Shown piece after piece: positions 1-4,810 of a stretch of DNA of 5,496 nt. The translations under genes were made by a program, and so were the position numbers. The DNA lies in NCBI GenBank assembly GCA_937967875.1, contig CALBTQ010000543.1, positions 1 through 5,496 of the forward strand, in the 5' to 3' direction. Origin of the DNA: an uncultured Pseudomonadota bacterium (GTDB lineage Bacteria > Lernaellota > Lernaellaia > Lernaellales > Lernaellaceae). Positions within the stretch are counted from its first letter, which is position 1. Each line of letters starts with the position of its first letter. The notes beneath the pieces were generated by a model that ran no database searches, was not told the DNA's origin, and worked only from the letters and a program-made list of their open reading frames with translations.

Positions 1-46
1 AGATCGTATTCGGTGACTGGAGTTCAGACGTGTGCTCTTCCGATCT
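1..46 (+). other. Illumina TruSeq adapter contamination (left end)
   Basis: This is not biological sequence. Positions 13-46 match the 34-nt TruSeq index-side adapter (begins GTGACTGGAGTTC, ends CTCTTCCGATCT). Positions 5-12 (CGTATTCG) are an 8-nt i7 index, and 1-4 (AGAT) are the end of the P7 oligonucleotide. Positions 3-46 are the exact reverse complement of 5453-5496. Native DNA begins at 47. Any reading frame running into this stretch on the minus strand picks up an artificial C-terminus ending IGRAHV. Confidence 0.98.
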
Positions 47-66
47 GGATGCAAACAACCGAAACC

Positions 67-94
67 TTGACATTATCGACATTTTTACTATATC
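67..94 (+). promoter_or_regulatory. Candidate sigma70-type promoter of the beta-barrel gene
   Basis: A perfect -35 hexamer TTGACA lies at 67-72. A -10-like TATATC lies at 89-94 with 16-bp spacing; read one base later with 17-bp spacing it is ATATCT. Transcription would start near 100, leaving a leader of roughly 55 nt before the start codon at 157. The region is AT-rich relative to the coding DNA. The -35 match is strong and the -10 match is moderate (4 of 6). Confidence 0.5.
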
Positions 95-142
95 TTGAGA
101 CGCAATTTGAGGAAAAATACAATATCTGGTGATAAATAACCT

Positions 143-149
143 GAAGGAG
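143..149 (+). promoter_or_regulatory. Ribosome binding site of the beta-barrel gene
   Basis: GAAGGAG lies 7 nt before the ATG at 157. It is a near-ideal Shine-Dalgarno sequence and fixes that start codon. Confidence 0.85.
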
Positions 150-156
150 ACAGGCT

Positions 157-717
157 ATGAAGGCGTGGAAAATCGCTGTTATCAGCTTATTTTTAATGGC
201 CGTGCTGGCAACTCCCGCCCTGGCGGTGGACCTGACCAACCGCATCAGCATGGGCTATAACCACCAACTTTCCTACGGCATCGTCGGCGGCGAGGACGCC
301 ATCAGCAGCGCTTTTTTGGCCAACCAGAGCTTTTCGTGCAAATACTGGGCGACCCGCGAGATCGGCATCGAGGGCATCCTGGGCTTCATGAGCGCCGAGT
401 ATGAGGACGTCGGCGGCTGGGGCATGACGCTTGGCGGAAAATTTCACTACAACGTGATCATGGAACAGCAGATGAACGTCTACACAGGCGGCGGGCTGGG
501 CTTGTTGCCGGTGACCACCGACGACGGCGAAGACAAAGACACCAACGTCGGTTTCCAGGTAATGGCGTTCGCCGGTGCGGAATTCTTCCTACCCGGCCTG
601 CCCAACCTGGCCTTCGACATGGAGTTGGGTCTGCAGTACCTCGACTATGACGAATACCGTCAGTTCGGCACTTACAGCGGCGGCTTCGGCATGCTGGGCA
701 TTCGCTACTACTTCTAA
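157..717 (+). CDS. Small outer-membrane beta-barrel protein
   Basis: The product is a 186-residue protein predicted to fold as a small beta-barrel in the outer membrane. It has a Sec signal peptide: Lys2 and Lys5, a hydrophobic core at about 6-18, and an ALA cleavage site after residue 23 (ATPALA|VD). The mature part alternates short polar turns with Gly- and aromatic-rich strands such as ISMGYNH (30-36), KFHYNV (95-100) and FDMELGLQYLDY (153-164). It ends in GIRYYF, and a terminal Phe after alternating aromatics is the usual recognition signal for the BAM assembly machine. The length suits an eight-stranded barrel of the OmpW/OmpA-like 'outer membrane protein beta-barrel' type. A loop rich in Asp, Glu and Lys at 121-130 is probably external. 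The gene stands alone with its own promoter and terminator. The substrate or role is unknown; a structural or minor porin-like role is a guess. The fold call rests on signal peptide, composition and C-terminus. Confidence 0.8.
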   Translation: MKAWKIAVISLFLMAVLATPALAVDLTNRISMGYNHQLSYGIVGGEDAISSAFLANQSFSCKYWATREIGIEGILGFMSAEYEDVGGWGMTLGGKFHYNVIMEQQMNVYTGGGLGLLPVTTDDGEDKDTNVGFQVMAFAGAEFFLPGLPNLAFDMELGLQYLDYDEYRQFGTYSGGFGMLGIRYYF

Positions 718-721
718 AACG

Positions 722-759
722 AAAAAAAAAGGCCGCCGATTTTCGCACCGGCGGCCTTT
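722..759. terminator. Strong intrinsic terminator, bidirectional between convergent genes
   Basis: A perfect 8-bp GC stem (GGCCGCCG at 731-738, CGGCGGCC at 749-756) is extended by AAA/TTT to 11 bp and has a 10-nt loop. It begins 4 bp after the beta-barrel stop codon. The nine A residues at 722-730 become a T9 tract on the minus strand, so it is a textbook Rho-independent terminator for the lipoprotein gene arriving from the right. On the plus strand the trailing sequence is only TTTGCTTTG, so termination of the beta-barrel transcript should work but less strongly. Confidence 0.85.
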
Positions 760-796
760 GCTTTGTCCGCGTAACGATCCTCTTTCCGGGTGCCAT

Positions 797-819
797 AGTT
801 TTCGCCCCCGGCGAAAGCT
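797..819. repeat. Short stem-loop in the 3' intergenic region
   Basis: TTTCGCC (800-806) and GGCGAAA (810-816) pair around a CCC loop. With one T-G wobble the stem extends to about 10 bp (797-819). There is no T-run on either side, so it does not look like a second terminator. It lies between the lipoprotein stop codon (909) and the strong terminator, and would therefore fall in that transcript's 3' untranslated region, where it could protect the end of the RNA. The rest of 760-908 shows no convincing gene. Confidence 0.4.
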
Positions 820-908
820 GTGCATTGTGTGAACCGGCACACCTTGGGCTTCGCCAAAAATGCGGCGCATGGAGAATGGCGATTTACCGGTGTGTCACAG
901 CGAGTTTG

Positions 909-2753
909 TTACTGCGCTTTTTGCTCCGCCTGCCGGCGCATGATGATGTCGCGGATGGCGATCAGCGCGCTGGTCGAATGCTGCACGTAGTCGATCTGAA
1001 TTTCCGGGTTCCAGTAATCGGCCTGATAGCCGCCGATCACCTTTTCCGGATTGTTGAAGAACATCGTGTTGATCTCGTTGTACTGGTTGCGCATGAGGAA
1101 CGTCGCGCCGGGCACCAACGCCTTGTACAGGCGATCCATCTGCGCCGTGTCGCCGTTGTACTCGGCGAGTTTGTACACGGCGGCGGTGCCTTCCAGACGG
1201 CAGGCGGACTGCGTGGTGCGCGGGGTCTTCATGTAGCCGCCGACGTAGTCGGGGTACTCGGAACGGAAGATGAACTTGGACATCATCGCGTCGGTCACCT
1301 TGCGCATCTGCATCAGGTGATTCTCTTTGGGTTTGACGCGATACCATTCGTTGATCGCGTACATCATCCAGTGGTCGTGCTCGACGTTGGCCGGCGTGCG
1401 GTCCTTGTCGCGCACATCGGCGATAAAGTCGATGCCCCGCTCGGCCACCTTCTGCCAACGCGGATTGTTGTCGTCGAGTTTGTACAACTCGGCCAGACCG
1501 AAGAAGGCTTCGCCCGGATAATAGAGCACCGGTTTGGTCACCTTGTCCTTGTCCTGCGGGCGATGATAATAGCGCATCTGCACGTCGCCGTTGGGCTGCA
1601 CCATGTATTCGACGAACCGCCCGAAGGCGCGCATCAGATCCATGTACTGCCGGTCGCCGGTCACCTGGGTGTATTTGGCAAAGGCCAGCAGGGCCAATCC
1701 GCTGCCGCCCAGCTTGGCGTATTTGCCCTCCGGATGCGTGATGGCCAGCCAGTCGTATTTCTTGCTGTCGTTTTCGTCCGGCCCCTGCGACATACGCTGT
1801 AGATAACCCAGGGCGCGTTTGGCCGCTTCGAGCAACTCGGGATCCTGGTTGACCTCGTAAATCTGCATCATCGAAAACACGGTGCCGGCGTGGCGCAATT
1901 CGTTATAGCTGCGCGACACCTTGCTGGTCTGCGGGAAATACAGATACTCGAACTTGCCGTCGGGCAACACGGCCTGCTTCAGGTAGTTGCCCGCGGCGGT
2001 GATCGCCTCCAGCAAACGTTCGGGCGTGGCGTCGAAACCGTCGAGACGGTTCTGCCGGTACAAGGGCAGCAGCGCGTTGTCCTTGCCTTCCATAAAGGAA
2101 ATGCTCGTGAACTGCGCAAAGCTGACGACCTTGTCGCTTGTGAATTGATCGTTGAGCACGCGCCCCAATGCGCGGTGCTTGATCAGCCGCTTCATCATTT
2201 TCGCCGAGTAGCGATTCTTCTTGTCGACCACCGACCAATCGCGCAGTTCCTGCGGCAGAAACGCCACCACCGGATCGGTCTGGAAAATCAGGCCGATGCG
2301 CGAAATATCGATCGACCACCGCTTGCCCAGTTCGCGCGACTTCTCATCGGTGGATTCGTCGATCACATCCAGGCGCAGCTTGAGGGCGTTGACATCCTCG
2401 CGCACGGCCAGGCGCTTCATTTCCACCGCCGCCTGCTTGACGGCCTTGGCGATCGTGTCGCCCATGGCGAAGGAGGTCAGCGCCGCCTCGTGCGGACGCA
2501 CCAGGGTGATGAACACGCCGCGCGACTCGCGGGCATACATCAGCGGATAGGTTTCCTCGTCGTGCTTGAACACGCCGTCGGTCAATTCCGCGCGGGCCAT
2601 TTGCAGCAGGTACGTTTTATCCATATCCCGCAAGGAAATGCGGCGAATGTTGTAAAAATCGGCTCCGGCCGGCGACGTGGATCGGCATGCGCCGAAAAGG
2701 GACGAAAAAAGGATGAAAACCAGTAACAGACCAATAACTTTACGCAACTTCAT
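909..2753 (-). CDS. Putative lipoprotein with alpha/alpha-toroid (six-hairpin-like) domain
   Basis: The product is a 614-residue predicted lipoprotein. The N-terminus MKLRKVIGLLLVFILFSSLFGAC has two positively charged stretches, a hydrophobic core and Cys23 as the likely lipidated residue. The lipobox is slightly unusual, with Phe rather than Leu at -3. Residues about 48-114 (LLQMARAEL at 49-57, RGVFITL at 78-84, then AxxxAAxE at 104-111) faintly resemble the AMMECR1 domain but lack its LRGCIG core. Residues about 243-602 form repeated helical pairs with toroid signatures: GTVFSMMQIYE (290-300), GGSGLALLAFAKYTQVTGD (349-367), YYPGEAFFGLAELY (411-424), HDHWMMYAINEWY (459-471), PRTTQSACRLEG (511-522) and IDYVQHSTSALIA (587-599). 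These suggest an (alpha/alpha)6 fold as in six-hairpin glycosidases and terpenoid-cyclase-like proteins. I cannot assign a substrate or confirm catalysis. The start at 2753 is chosen for its AAAGGAG site; an in-frame start at 2798 would bury the signal peptide. Transcription is divergent from the hydrolase gene. Confidence 0.75.
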   Translation of the reverse strand: MKLRKVIGLLLVFILFSSLFGACRSTSPAGADFYNIRRISLRDMDKTYLLQMARAELTDGVFKHDEETYPLMYARESRGVFITLVRPHEAALTSFAMGDTIAKAVKQAAVEMKRLAVREDVNALKLRLDVIDESTDEKSRELGKRWSIDISRIGLIFQTDPVVAFLPQELRDWSVVDKKNRYSAKMMKRLIKHRALGRVLNDQFTSDKVVSFAQFTSISFMEGKDNALLPLYRQNRLDGFDATPERLLEAITAAGNYLKQAVLPDGKFEYLYFPQTSKVSRSYNELRHAGTVFSMMQIYEVNQDPELLEAAKRALGYLQRMSQGPDENDSKKYDWLAITHPEGKYAKLGGSGLALLAFAKYTQVTGDRQYMDLMRAFGRFVEYMVQPNGDVQMRYYHRPQDKDKVTKPVLYYPGEAFFGLAELYKLDDNNPRWQKVAERGIDFIADVRDKDRTPANVEHDHWMMYAINEWYRVKPKENHLMQMRKVTDAMMSKFIFRSEYPDYVGGYMKTPRTTQSACRLEGTAAVYKLAEYNGDTAQMDRLYKALVPGATFLMRNQYNEINTMFFNNPEKVIGGYQADYWNPEIQIDYVQHSTSALIAIRDIIMRRQAEQKAQ

Positions 2754-2758
2754 TCTTG

Positions 2759-2765
2759 CTCCTTT
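2759..2765 (-). promoter_or_regulatory. Ribosome binding site deciding the lipoprotein start
   Basis: On the minus strand AAAGGAG lies 5 nt before the ATG at 2753-2751. This places the start directly ahead of the signal peptide, rather than 45 nt upstream at 2798. Confidence 0.85.
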
Positions 2766-2774
2766 GGTAGGCAA

Positions 2775-2787
2775 GCGAACGAGCGGG
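2775..2787 (+). repeat. 13-bp direct repeat, copy 1 (candidate operator)
   Basis: GCGAACGAGCGGG occurs here and again, identical and in the same orientation, at 2920-2932. This copy lies just downstream of the candidate -10 box of the lipoprotein gene, where a bound repressor would block transcription. The motif has no internal dyad symmetry. Confidence 0.5.
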
Positions 2788-2788
2788 C

Positions 2789-2818
2789 ATCCTATCAATC
2801 TTCATTTGAGCTCGTCAA
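2789..2818 (-). promoter_or_regulatory. Candidate promoter for the lipoprotein gene
   Basis: Read on the minus strand, TTGACG (2818-2813) and TAGGAT (2794-2789) are separated by 18 bp. They match the sigma70 consensus at 5 of 6 and 4 of 6 positions. The start point would fall near 2782, inside the left copy of the 13-bp repeat (2775-2787) and about 28 nt before the start codon. If this promoter is real, the alternative start at 2798 would be untranscribed. Confidence 0.35.
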
Positions 2819-2845
2819 TGTACCAATGACCCCGCCGCGGCCCGG

Positions 2846-2860
2846 TCGATTAAAATCGGC
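2846..2860. repeat. Short inverted repeat in the divergent intergenic region
   Basis: CGATT (2847-2851) and AATCG (2854-2858) form a compact inverted repeat around AA, midway between the two divergent genes and between the two copies of the 13-mer. It could be half of a regulator site. Arms this short occur often by chance. Confidence 0.25.
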
Positions 2861-2877
2861 GAGCCTTTAACCTCGGT

Positions 2878-2904
2878 TTACATTTGGGGATCACGGCTTA
2901 TGTT
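2878..2904 (+). promoter_or_regulatory. Weak candidate promoter for the hydrolase gene
   Basis: TTTACA (2878-2883) and TATGTT (2899-2904) are spaced 15 bp apart, which is short. They match the sigma70 consensus at 5 of 6 and 4 of 6 positions. A start near 2911 would put the right copy of the 13-mer (2920-2932) just inside the transcript. I offer it only because it is the best plus-strand pair in the interval. Confidence 0.2.
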
Positions 2905-2919
2905 CTGAGGAAGCCGCCG

Positions 2920-2932
2920 GCGAACGAGCGGG
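2920..2932 (+). repeat. 13-bp direct repeat, copy 2 (candidate operator)
   Basis: This is identical to 2775-2787, with 145 bp between the two copies' starts. It lies 54 nt upstream of the preferred hydrolase start codon. The pair brackets the divergent intergenic region, which suits one regulator controlling both genes. No binding data can be inferred from sequence alone. Confidence 0.5.
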
Positions 2933-2974
2933 GACAACGCATTCAACGGGAATGGCATGACGGGCATGAAAAAC

Positions 2975-2981
2975 AAAGGAG
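2975..2981 (+). promoter_or_regulatory. Ribosome binding site deciding the hydrolase start
   Basis: AAAGGAG lies 5 nt before the ATG at 2987. The in-frame ATGs at 2957 and 2966 have no comparable site and would put a Lys- and Gly-containing extension ahead of the hydrophobic segment. The sequence and spacing match the lipoprotein gene's site exactly. Confidence 0.85.
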
Positions 2982-2986
2982 CCGCA

Positions 2987-4048
2987 ATGGTGCTGATAAT
3001 CGGAATATCGCTGGTCGTTTTTCTTGCGGCGACGGTTCTGCTGGTCGGTTACGCCTTTTCCGCCCCCGCCTTTCAGGGATCCGGCTCCGATCACTTCGAC
3101 GGCGAAAAGTTTTTCAATCCCTATTGGCGAAGCAAGCATCACTTCGGCGATTTTTTCAAATGGACGCTCAATCGCGAAGCCGGCCCCTGGCGCGAGTGGG
3201 ATGATATCGAGCCCGGGCCGCCTCCGCCGCGCCGCGTGGAGAACGGCGAACTGCGCGTCACCTTCGTCAATCACTCGACCGTGCTGCTGCAACTGGACGG
3301 GCTGAACATCCTCACCGACCCGGTGTGGTCGCTGCGCGCCAGTCCGGTTTCCTGGGCCGGTCCCAAACGCGTGCACGCGCCGGGCCTGCGCTTCGAGGAT
3401 CTGCCGCCGATCGACGCGGTGCTGCTGAGCCACAACCATTACGACCACATGGATCTGGCGACCCTGCGGCGGCTGGCCCGCGAACATCGGCCGGTGTTCG
3501 TCGCCGGTTTGGGCAACGCCGCGTACCTGGAGAAAAAGTCGATCGCGCCCGCGCGGGACCTGGATTGGTGGCAGGCGACGACGGTGAACGACCGGTTGAA
3601 AATCACGTTCGTGCCCGCGCAGCATTTCTCCGGACGCAGCATGTTCGATCGCAACGGCACACTGTGGGGCGGCTTCGTTTTGCACAGCGCGCACGGCAAC
3701 GTGTATTTCGCCGGCGACACCGGCTACAGCCCGTACTTCGCGCAAATCCGCGAGCGCATCGGCGACCTCCGTCTGGCGCTGCTGCCGATCGGCGCGTATC
3801 GCCCGCAATGGTTCATGTCCCCCGTGCACACTTCGCCGCAGGAGGCGGTGCAGGCCTTCCGCGAATTGGATGCGGCCTACGGCATGGGCGTGCACTTCGG
3901 CACGTTCCGCCTGGCCGACGACGCACAGGACGAGCCGCGCGAACAACTGACGGCGGCGCTGGCGCAGGCCCAGGTCGAGCCGGAATCGTTTTTCCTCCTG
4001 GCGCCGGGCGAAGGACGTGCGCTTCCGGCAAACGGGGTGAAGCGATAA
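2987..4048 (+). CDS. Exported/membrane-anchored metallo-beta-lactamase-fold hydrolase, NAPE-PLD-like
   Basis: The product is a 353-residue metal-dependent hydrolase. It begins with a hydrophobic segment (about 2-24) ending GYAFSAPA, which could be a signal anchor or a cleaved Sec signal, so it should act outside the cytoplasm. The metallo-beta-lactamase motifs are intact: HSTVLLQ (96-102) and ILTDP (108-112); the HxHxDH metal site SHNHYDH (148-154; His149, His151, Asp153, His154); His213 in PAQHFSGR; Asp244 in FAGDTGYS; His281 in SPVHTSP; and His303 in GVHFGTF. The H213-D244-H281-H303 spacings (31, 37, 22) equal, as I recall them, those of the zinc ligands and catalytic His of human N-acylphosphatidylethanolamine phospholipase D. 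A phospholipid or N-acyl-ethanolamine phospholipid phosphodiesterase activity is thus plausible, but bacterial relatives (UlaG-like, RomA-like) are mostly uncharacterised. All expected ligands are present and the length is normal. The TetR gene follows on the same strand after 120 bp. Confidence 0.88.
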   Translation: MVLIIGISLVVFLAATVLLVGYAFSAPAFQGSGSDHFDGEKFFNPYWRSKHHFGDFFKWTLNREAGPWREWDDIEPGPPPPRRVENGELRVTFVNHSTVLLQLDGLNILTDPVWSLRASPVSWAGPKRVHAPGLRFEDLPPIDAVLLSHNHYDHMDLATLRRLAREHRPVFVAGLGNAAYLEKKSIAPARDLDWWQATTVNDRLKITFVPAQHFSGRSMFDRNGTLWGGFVLHSAHGNVYFAGDTGYSPYFAQIRERIGDLRLALLPIGAYRPQWFMSPVHTSPQEAVQAFRELDAAYGMGVHFGTFRLADDAQDEPREQLTAALAQAQVEPESFFLLAPGEGRALPANGVKR

Positions 4049-4060
4049 AAAACGGCTTGG

Positions 4061-4100
4061 ATACCATCGCCCCTTTGTGATTGCATGCCGGTTATGGTAT
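4061..4100. repeat. Inverted repeat after the hydrolase gene
   Basis: ATACCAT (4061-4067) and ATGGTAT (4094-4100) are perfect 7-bp arms around a 26-nt loop, 12 bp past the hydrolase stop. The long loop, AT-rich arms and TAATAATGTTGTT trailer make it a poor intrinsic terminator. It may be a weak terminator or a regulator site ahead of the TetR gene. Confidence 0.3.
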
Positions 4101-4108
4101 TAATAATG

Positions 4109-4137
4109 TTGTTCTTGAAAAGTTAATCATTTAAAAT
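4109..4137 (+). promoter_or_regulatory. Candidate promoter for the TetR-type regulator
   Basis: TTGTTC (4109-4114) is followed after 17 bp by TAAAAT (4132-4137), a 5-of-6 match to the -10 consensus. The start point would fall near 4144, within the palindrome at 4140-4149 and about 25 nt before the preferred start codon. The -35 element is weak, but the local AT richness fits a promoter. Confidence 0.35.
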
Positions 4138-4139
4138 TC

Positions 4140-4149
4140 ATGTGCACAT
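4140..4149. promoter_or_regulatory. 10-bp palindrome, candidate TetR-family autoregulatory operator
   Basis: ATGTGCACAT is a perfect palindrome placed just after the candidate -10 box and just before the TetR-type coding region. TetR-family dimers usually bind palindromes overlapping their own promoter. The palindrome is shorter than most known operators and its flanks do not extend the symmetry, so this is a hypothesis. Confidence 0.35.
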
Positions 4150-4168
4150 TATGACGATTGGGGAGATC

Positions 4169-4810
4169 ATGCCGAAGCCGCCTTTTGAACAATTATCCAA
4201 CAGAAAAAAGAGAGCTATTTACAAAACATGCCTGGAATTGTTCGCCCAGCACGGTTACGCCAACACAAGTTTGAAGATGATCAACAAGCGCCTGCGCGTT
4301 GCGGACGGTTACTTATACTATTATTTCAACGGCAAAGAAGACTTGGCGCGGTGGGCGATCGAGATCGGCCTGGCCAAATGGAAAGAGGATTATCACGACA
4401 ACGTAAACAGACAGCGTCCCCACAACCTTTTTGCCTTGTACAAGCTGTCGATTGTACAAATGGTGCATTTCGTTCGCGAGAATCCCGACCTGTTCGGCGC
4501 TTACATACAACTGTCCAACGAACCGGATTTCCCCCTCGCCGAATGGATGAACCAGAAAGCCAACTGGATCGACGAGATCTATGAACGGGCGATTCGCGAT
4601 GACATCGCCAACGGAAAATTGCGCGACGACGTTCCGCCTACCTTGATCGCCATGCTCCTGGCGGTGGTCAACACGCGCTTCCAGGAATTGGTGTTCAAGC
4701 CGACGCTCGACCTGACGGGCATCTCTCAATTGAGCGAAGAGGAACTGGAAAAAATGATCGAGAAAATCGTTTCAATCATCGAACACGGCTTGTCGCTCGA
4801 CGGGCGTTAG
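4169..4810 (+). CDS. TetR/AcrR-family transcriptional regulator
   Basis: The product is a 213-residue one-component DNA-binding regulator of usual family length. The N-terminal domain (about 11-58) is classical: NRKKRAIYKTCLELFAQHGY forms the first helices, and TSLKMINKRLRVADGYLYYYF with NGKEDL (54-59) corresponds to the family's 'T...IA..AGVS.G.LY.YF.sKe.L' helix-turn-helix. Two positions are unusual: Arg41-Leu42-Arg43 replaces the common small-residue turn, and Ala45-Asp46 replaces Ser-Lys. The C-terminal ligand and dimer domain (about 60-213) is helical, with MVHFVRENPDLFGAY (98-112), but the ligand cannot be predicted. The ATG at 4169 has GGGGAG three nt upstream, which is close spacing. 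An in-frame GTG at 4142 and an ATG at 4151 have no ribosome site and overlap the palindrome. The 3' end overlaps the convergent gene by 35 bp. Control of the upstream hydrolase gene is possible but unproven. Confidence 0.88.
   Translation: MPKPPFEQLSNRKKRAIYKTCLELFAQHGYANTSLKMINKRLRVADGYLYYYFNGKEDLARWAIEIGLAKWKEDYHDNVNRQRPHNLFALYKLSIVQMVHFVRENPDLFGAYIQLSNEPDFPLAEWMNQKANWIDEIYERAIRDDIANGKLRDDVPPTLIAMLLAVVNTRFQELVFKPTLDLTGISQLSEEELEKMIEKIVSIIEHGLSLDGR

Noticed and set aside
24..251. Minus-strand 75-codon frame overlapping the start of the beta-barrel gene and ending IGRAHV
   Set aside because: Its 3' end and stop lie in the left adapter, it runs antisense to the beta-barrel signal peptide, and it lacks a ribosome binding site.
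825..1802. Long plus-strand open frame of 325 codons opposite the lipoprotein gene
   Set aside because: It is a shadow frame produced by high third-position GC. It is rich in His, Val and Arg, has no ribosome binding site and no recognisable domain, while the opposite strand has a signal peptide and coherent motifs.
2754..2798. N-terminal extension of the lipoprotein from an ATG at 2798
   Set aside because: It would put 15 residues ahead of a clear lipoprotein signal peptide and lacks a ribosome site, whereas the ATG at 2753 has a perfect AAAGGAG at 5-nt spacing.
2884..3204. Plus-strand 106-codon frame in the divergent region running into the hydrolase gene
   Set aside because: It overlaps the hydrolase in another frame, has no ribosome binding site or conserved motif, and would cover the candidate regulatory elements.
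2891..3946. Long minus-strand open frame of 351 codons opposite the hydrolase gene
   Set aside because: Its composition is low-complexity Arg/Ala/Gln/His, and it would delete the divergent regulatory region. The plus strand carries an intact metallo-beta-lactamase active site.
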